64,000 bases of DNA from CALXVA01 sp944393025 (GTDB taxonomy: Bacteria > Bacillota > Clostridia > TANB77 > CAG-508): the NCBI GenBank assembly GCA_963931445.1, contig OZ007016.1:620001-684000 (forward strand), given 5' to 3'. The translations under genes were made by a program, and so were the position numbers. The notes under the pieces were generated by a model that saw only the letters and a list, made by a program, of their open reading frames with translations, was not told where the DNA came from and made no database searches. Shown here piece after piece: positions 59,587-64,000 of this stretch (the first letter of the stretch is position 1; each line of letters starts with the position of its first letter).

Positions 59587-60294
59587 ATGGAAAATGCATC
59601 AAAAGCCTTAATTATGGCAGGATCTGTTTTAATGGCAATATTAGTAATAGGATTATTAGTATTCGGTTACCAAAGTTTATCTGCATTAGAGCAAAGTAAA
59701 GAAAATGCTAAAGGTGATTTAAAAGCAGAACAATATATGGAAAGATTTGAACAATTTGATAGAACCTTATATGGAAGTGAATTATTATCTTTAGCAAACC
59801 TTCTTGAAGATTATAATAAATCAGATGATGTTAAAGATGAAGGTTATAGTGAAATGAAAATAAAAGTATATACAACAGGACTTAAGGGAGAAGATGAATA
59901 TGCTAAAAGATATTTTGGAGAAGGAGAGTGTAGTATAACTAAAATTCTAGAAGATAAAAATAGAATTGAAAAAGATATTTCTGAATACGAAGTAAAAAAT
60001 TCTAAGTATAAAAATAAGAGTGTAAAATATTATAGTGAAAAAAGTAATAGACAAATTGCAGAAGAATTTGGAATAGAAGTGCCAGGAACAACACCAGATT
60101 ATGATATAGCAAAAGACTATTTAGAAAAGTATGATATAACAAAAACTTTATTAGTGGATATTCAAAAATATAAAAGCTTAACAACTATATATAATGAATT
60201 TAGAATAGGAAAAAAATTTGAATGTAAAGAAATTGAGTATGATGATAATAATGGAAGAATAACATACATGTATTTTGAAGAGAAAACAAAATAG
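59587..60294 (+). CDS. Pilin-like MENASKAL protein 1
   Basis: 235 residues. The N-terminus MENASKALIMAGSVLMAILVIGLLVFGYQSL is one hydrophobic segment with no classic prepilin Gly-Phe/Glu site. A long hydrophilic region follows, and the C-terminus is KFECKEIEYDDNNGRITYMYFEEK. The head is shared nearly word for word with the genes at 60313 and 61420, and the tail motif (F-x-C-K/T-x-I) with 60313 and 60929. Likely a pseudopilin or minor subunit of the Tad-like machine. It is 54 bases after the platform gene. Confidence 0.75.
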   Translation: MENASKALIMAGSVLMAILVIGLLVFGYQSLSALEQSKENAKGDLKAEQYMERFEQFDRTLYGSELLSLANLLEDYNKSDDVKDEGYSEMKIKVYTTGLKGEDEYAKRYFGEGECSITKILEDKNRIEKDISEYEVKNSKYKNKSVKYYSEKSNRQIAEEFGIEVPGTTPDYDIAKDYLEKYDITKTLLVDIQKYKSLTTIYNEFRIGKKFECKEIEYDDNNGRITYMYFEEKTK

Positions 60295-60312
60295 ATTGGT
60301 TAGGAGGAAACT

Positions 60313-60843
60313 ATGGAAAATGCATCAAAGGCACTAATTATGGCAGCAGAAGTTTTAGTAGGTGTTATGATAATTTCTATTGGTGTATATATTTTTAATG
60401 TAATGGGAAACTATAGTGCCGAGACAGCAGAAAAAATTGAAGAAACAAGAATAGCAAGTTTTAATGAACAATTTTTAAAATATTATGGTACAACTTCTAC
60501 AGATGGAAGTACTCCTACACCAATAAAATGTACTATACATGATATAATAGGATTAGCAAATTTAGCAAATAAAACTAATCAACAAAATGATTTAAGTATG
60601 CCACAAGAAAAATCAGATAATACCATGTATATACAAATAGAATTAAAAACAGGTTCAAAAACATACAAAAATTTAGAAGCAGAAAGTGAAAGTAATTTAA
60701 TTGAAATAGTAAAAAATAATTCAATTATAAATAAAGTTGAAGGAACAGAAACTAAAGCAGAAATAAAATATTTTAAGTGTACAGAAGTAGGATTTGGAAA
60801 AAATACAAAACTAGTAAACTATATGAAATTTGAAGAAATTTAA
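60313..60843 (+). CDS. Pilin-like MENASKAL protein 2
   Basis: 176 residues. It begins MENASKALIMAAEVLVGVMI, with one membrane span to about residue 30. Then come NYSAETAEKIEETRIASFNEQFLKYYG and a C-terminal beta-like part, IKYFKCTEVGFGKNTKLVNYMKFEE. It is clearly paralogous to the neighbours at 59587 and 61420. TAGGAGG site. Confidence 0.75.
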   Translation: MENASKALIMAAEVLVGVMIISIGVYIFNVMGNYSAETAEKIEETRIASFNEQFLKYYGTTSTDGSTPTPIKCTIHDIIGLANLANKTNQQNDLSMPQEKSDNTMYIQIELKTGSKTYKNLEAESESNLIEIVKNNSIINKVEGTETKAEIKYFKCTEVGFGKNTKLVNYMKFEEI

Positions 60844-60886
60844 AATAGAAACTATAAGGAAATTTGTAGAAATTTAGAAAAAAGTA

Positions 60887-60915
60887 TTGCATAAAAATTA
60901 ATAAAATATTATAAT
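60887..60915 (+). promoter_or_regulatory. Internal promoter of the pilin-like gene at 60929
   Basis: TTGCAT (60887-60892), a 17-base spacer and TATAAT (60910-60915). Transcription would start near 60922, only about seven bases before the ATG at 60929, so the transcript would be almost leaderless. The first ATG (60914) lies within the -10. Confidence 0.55.
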
Positions 60916-60928
60916 GAAAGTGTATATT

Positions 60929-61369
60929 ATGAAAAATAAAATATTATTAGTATTAACTATATTTATGGTTATCTTAGCAATATCATGTTATATTGTATAT
61001 CAATATAGATTAAACATAATAGAAAACCAAAAAATAAATAATCAATATAAATCATATTATCAAGCTCAAGTTTTAGGAACAGAATTAGTTAGTATTATAA
61101 ATGAAACAGAAGATATAAACTCAAAAAACGAAATATTAAAAAATGATGAAGGATTGTACATAGATAATCAAGATAATTCCATTAAAATGTATATAGAATT
61201 TATATATAAAGATGAGTATAAAACATTAGAAATAGAAAAAATCTTAAAAGATGGAATAGAAAATTTTATAAAAAATTATGGAGCACAAAGTTTTAAATGT
61301 ACAAAAATAACTTATCATGAAAAAACTAAAAATGTAAAAGAAATAACATTTACAGAAATAAATAATTAA
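60929..61369 (+). CDS. Pilin-like protein with atypical head
   Basis: 146 residues from ATG 60929 (MKNKILLVLTIFMVILAISC), with one span to about residue 25. QINNQYKSYYQAQVLGTELVS-type helices follow, and the C-terminus is AQSFKCTKITYHEKTKNVKEITFTEI. It lacks the MENASKAL head but shares the tail with its neighbours. There is no clear ribosome site, in keeping with the near-leaderless promoter just upstream. Confidence 0.65.
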   Translation: MKNKILLVLTIFMVILAISCYIVYQYRLNIIENQKINNQYKSYYQAQVLGTELVSIINETEDINSKNEILKNDEGLYIDNQDNSIKMYIEFIYKDEYKTLEIEKILKDGIENFIKNYGAQSFKCTKITYHEKTKNVKEITFTEINN

Positions 61370-61419
61370 GATATTAATTTTAAAAAACTAATAGATAAAA
61401 TTTTAAGGAGGAATTTTTT

Positions 61420-61869
61420 ATGGAAAACGCATCAAAAGCTTTAATTATAGCAGGAGCAATATTACTTGCAATATCAATTATAGGAATAGGAATGTTTGTA
61501 TTTAGTGGGGTTAGTGATACAATAACAGATTCACTTGATATGTCAAAAGATCAAATAAATGCATATAACCAAACCTTTGAAAATTATATGGGGAAGCAAA
61601 GAGGTTCTAATGTTAAATCATTAATTAAAGAGGTTAGATCTCATAATTTAGGAGCAGAAGATGATTCAAAGAAAATTGCATTAAAAAGTGGTGAAGCACC
61701 AGAAAATCAACAATATGCAGCAGGTCAAACTTCAGACATATCTACTGGAGAGATAAATAAGATATATAATCTAGTACAATCTGGTAAAACATATACAGTA
61801 AGTTTTGGATATGATCCAGATAGTGGATTACTTACAGCAGTTTATATTTCTGGATTACCTTCAACCTAA
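61420..61869 (+). CDS. Pilin-like MENASKAL protein 3
   Basis: 149 residues. The head is MENASKALIIAGAILLAISI, with the span to about residue 31. It then has ITDSLDMSKDQINAYNQTFENYMG and a tail TYTVSFGYDPDSGLLTAVYISGLPS. AAGGAGG site. It is the smallest of the three MENASKAL paralogs and may be the major subunit. The tail is less like the others. Confidence 0.75.
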   Translation: MENASKALIIAGAILLAISIIGIGMFVFSGVSDTITDSLDMSKDQINAYNQTFENYMGKQRGSNVKSLIKEVRSHNLGAEDDSKKIALKSGEAPENQQYAAGQTSDISTGEINKIYNLVQSGKTYTVSFGYDPDSGLLTAVYISGLPST

Positions 61870-61918
61870 AGCACATAATAACATAAAATATTTATAATAT
61901 AAATAAAGGAATAAAATT

Positions 61919-62629
61919 ATGGAAAATGCAGTAGATGCTTTAAAAATTGCATTTGCACTATTTGTATTTATAATGGCATTATCTATTACTATATTTATGT
62001 TTAATATGGCAAAAGAAACTGGTGATATTGTTTTAGCAAGTTCAGATGTTACAGCTTTTATGGAATATAAAGAGCAAGACCCAAGAGAAACGATAGTAAA
62101 AGATGGAGATAGAATAGTAGGACTAGAAACAATTATACCAACTTTATATAAATATTATAAAGAAAGATATACAGTAGTATTTATGAATGCAAATGGAACA
62201 CCATTAACAATATATGAATCTAAAACTAAGCCAGCTTTATGGAGTACTAATTATACAAATAAATATTATGAAGAAACTTATAAATCATATGTTTGTTCAT
62301 TTGACATAGAAGAAGAAACAAGAAGACATGAGCCTTGGGTAGGAAGTGCAAGTAGTTGTAAAGAAAATTTAGATAAATTTTTATCAGGAGGCACTTTTAT
62401 AGACCCAAGTGGAGGAGAAAATTATAATTATGGCTCTTCAGTAGATATTAAACATGATTGGGGAAATAAAGGATTTATAGAAGAATTCAAAAACACAAAG
62501 TTTAGAGAGAGTTTAGGTGAATATATAGTAAATGAAATAGATGAAGCAACATCAGGTGATACATCTGCTACAGCAAATGTAGAACCAAAAACTAAAAGAG
62601 TTATAATATATACAATATATAATGGATAA
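61919..62629 (+). CDS. Pilin-like MENAVDAL protein
   Basis: 236 residues. The head MENAVDALKIAFALFVFIMA is a variant of MENASKAL. One span is followed by ETGDIVLASSDVTAFMEYKEQD and a longer extracellular-type domain with Cys pairs (YVCSFDIEE and SSCKENL) and a Gly/Ser-rich segment. It ends KRVIIYTIYNG. The ribosome site is weak (AAAGGAAT). Probably a minor pilin or anchoring subunit of the same system. Confidence 0.72.
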   Translation: MENAVDALKIAFALFVFIMALSITIFMFNMAKETGDIVLASSDVTAFMEYKEQDPRETIVKDGDRIVGLETIIPTLYKYYKERYTVVFMNANGTPLTIYESKTKPALWSTNYTNKYYEETYKSYVCSFDIEEETRRHEPWVGSASSCKENLDKFLSGGTFIDPSGGENYNYGSSVDIKHDWGNKGFIEEFKNTKFRESLGEYIVNEIDEATSGDTSATANVEPKTKRVIIYTIYNG

Positions 62630-62686
62630 ATAATTACATAATTAAAATTTGTGAATTTATAAAAACAGCAGAAAGGATGGAAAAAG

Positions 62687-63220
62687 ATGGGAGATAGTTT
62701 AATAACAGTTGTAGCAATATTTTTAGCAGCAATTTTAATGTTTATATTTCCTTTAATGTCATTAGCAGAAAAAAATGACAATATATCTCAACTTGCAGTT
62801 CAAACAGCTACTACAAAATTTGTAGATGATGTTAGAACAACAGGAAAAATGACATTAGAAGATTATGAAGGCTATTTAGGAGAAATTAACTCTACTGGAA
62901 ATGCATTTGAAGCAGAAATACTAATACAACAACTAGATGATAACCCAGGTAAAAAAACTACTCAGGTAGAATCAACTAAAATAGGCGAAAACTTGTATTA
63001 TAATATATATACAACACAAGTTATGAATAAATTATATGAAACAGGAAGAATAAATCTTAAAGAAGGAGATATTGTAACTGTTACAGTAAAAAATACTAAT
63101 CAAACAATCTCTCAATTATTAAGAAACTTTTTCTATACAATAGCTGGAAACGATTCTTATGAAATAGTAGGTCAACATTCTGGAATAGTATCAGTTAATG
63201 CTAGTACATCAGGAAGCTAA
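62687..63220 (+). CDS. Single-span surface protein of the Tad-like locus
   Basis: 177 residues. One N-terminal hydrophobic stretch (SLITVVAIFLAAILMFIFPLMSLA) is followed by a soluble part with TTKFVDDVRTTGKMTLEDYEGYLGEIN and INLKEGDIVTVTVKNTNQTISQLLRNFFY. The overall plan resembles TadE/TadF-type pseudopilins. No family assigned with certainty. AAAGGATGG site. It is followed by a terminator. Confidence 0.68.
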   Translation: MGDSLITVVAIFLAAILMFIFPLMSLAEKNDNISQLAVQTATTKFVDDVRTTGKMTLEDYEGYLGEINSTGNAFEAEILIQQLDDNPGKKTTQVESTKIGENLYYNIYTTQVMNKLYETGRINLKEGDIVTVTVKNTNQTISQLLRNFFYTIAGNDSYEIVGQHSGIVSVNASTSGS

Positions 63221-63270
63221 AATTAATTGTTGAGCAGATAATAATCTGTCTCTACAATAAAATATATGTA

Positions 63271-63300
63271 GGGGTAGAAAATATTCTATCCCTTTTATTT
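63271..63300 (+). terminator. Intrinsic terminator inside the Tad-like locus
   Basis: GGGGTAGAA and TTCTATCCC pair around a short AATA loop, followed by TTTTATTT. It separates the genes up to 63220 from the gene at 63326, giving at least partial termination. Confidence 0.65.
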
Positions 63301-63325
63301 AACTATAATAGAAAGGTAATGAAAT

Positions 63326-64000
63326 ATGAAATTACAACATTTAGCAATTATATTTGTTATAATTATAATACCAATTTCAGTAGTTTTATCTGCATATATT
63401 CAAAACCAAATAGATCTTATAGAAATTCAAACAGCATATGATAGCATATTAATAAATTCAACATATGATGCAGTTAAAGCATTTCAATTAAATACTACTA
63501 ATAATAAATATTCTACTATTAGTGATTCAAAAATAAGAGACATAGAAGCAGCTGTTAGTACCTTTTATAATTCATTAAATACATCTATGGCAAAATATGG
63601 AATGTCACCAACAGATTTAGAAGTATATACTCCAGCATTACTTTTTACATTATATGATGGTTATTATATTTATTCATCATATAATAATGTATATTCATTA
63701 GATGATGAGAAAAAAGCTAGTATTAATTTAGATGGAAAAAATTTTGAAAATGGCTTAAAACCTTATGTATATTATTCTGCTAAATATAAATTAAATAATA
63801 GTGGGAATGTAATAGTTGTAAATTATACTTTAGATAATGAAATAACAGTATATGGAGATTTTGGAGATGGTTATGAAACAAAATCAGGTTATTTAATTGA
63901 TACTAGTAAGGTAAAAAATATAGATGAAACAAATAAAACTTTAATATATGATGGAATAGAAATTGGAAAGGAAGTATTACAAGAACATTTAATAACTATA
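63326..64000 (+). CDS. Pilus-locus surface protein (truncated by window edge)
   Basis: 225 codons are visible and the frame is open to the end. It begins MKLQHLAIIFVIIIIPISVV, one membrane span, followed by SAYIQNQIDLIEIQTAYDSILINSTYDAVKAFQ and a beta-rich region (YTPALLFTLYDGYYIYSSYNN). The start and helix resemble TadE-like/minor pilin proteins. AGAAAGG site before ATG 63326. Its function and end lie outside the window. Confidence 0.7.
   Translation, partial: MKLQHLAIIFVIIIIPISVVLSAYIQNQIDLIEIQTAYDSILINSTYDAVKAFQLNTTNNKYSTISDSKIRDIEAAVSTFYNSLNTSMAKYGMSPTDLEVYTPALLFTLYDGYYIYSSYNNVYSLDDEKKASINLDGKNFENGLKPYVYYSAKYKLNNSGNVIVVNYTLDNEITVYGDFGDGYETKSGYLIDTSKVKNIDETNKTLIYDGIEIGKEVLQEHLITI

Overview
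The window is a very AT-rich stretch of a Clostridia-type Firmicute chromosome. The gene content supports this: zinc-ribbon forms of S14, S4 and L24, SepF, DivIVA, an FtsK/SpoIIIE translocase, SpoVT, MutL without MutS here, RecD2, ComF, and two diadenylate cyclases. SpoVT and two tiny Cys-rich proteins hint at a spore former. An uncultured gut-type lineage is a guess. All genes run on the + strand except two 40-codon genes near 28.4-28.6 kb.

Layout. 1-13.3 kb: the S10/spc/alpha ribosomal cluster (rplV end, rpsC, rplP, rpmC, rpsQ, rplN, rplX, rplE, rpsN, rpsH, rplF, rplR, rpsE, rplO, secY, adk, map, infA, rpmJ, rpsM, rpsK, rpsD, rpoA, rplQ). It has no rpmD (L30) and is interrupted by four ~123-bp cruciform-type repeats. 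13.5-20.3 kb: a small membrane protein, recD2, comF, a KAP-type NTPase, spoVT and a small repeat protein. 20.6-27.9 kb: glycolysis (gap, pgk, tpiA, gpmI, eno) with a DUF1653 gene and a YezG-like gene. 27.9-36.2 kb: tRNA-Gln, small proteins, mutL, miaA, an HlyD-like gene, sepF, divIVA, rsmD. 36.3-37.9 kb: a pilin-like protein whose C-terminus looks like the variable region of a diversity-generating retroelement (DGR) target. 38.2-52.9 kb: ftsK/spoIIIE, a beta-CASP nuclease, a GH15-like glucoamylase, a REP-associated transposase (RAYT) bounded by inverted repeats, radA, disA, a membrane cyclophilin, cdaA, truA. 53-64 kb: a Tad-like pilus/secretion locus (CpaB-like, two ParA/CpaE-like, CpaF-like, TadB/C-like) followed by a series of small single-membrane-span pilin-like proteins, several starting MENASKAL or similar.

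The most striking observation concerns the codon CGG. I looked at every CGG I could find. In intact genes every one lies out of frame. The only five in-frame CGG codons (15108, 16186, 37840, 56579, 56781) sit exactly where recD2 (twice), the DGR-like target (once) and cpaF (twice) must shift +1 to stay homologous. At every site, skipping the C gives GGN and restores a glycine, four times in a conserved NTPase motif. This suggests that CGG is not a sense codon here and that NNN-C-GGN is read as a +1 frameshift, or as a four-base glycine codon. A systematic insertion artefact is the main alternative. gpmI carries a different, -1 type interruption that does not fit this rule.

Other noteworthy items are the RAYT element, whose terminal repeats supply the stop codons of two genes and abut the start of a third; two solitary copies of its repeat; paired 51-bp elements upstream of the gap and ftsK promoters; 11-bp tandem arrays; and a pair of alternative hairpins over the ribosome binding site of a DUF2651-like gene.
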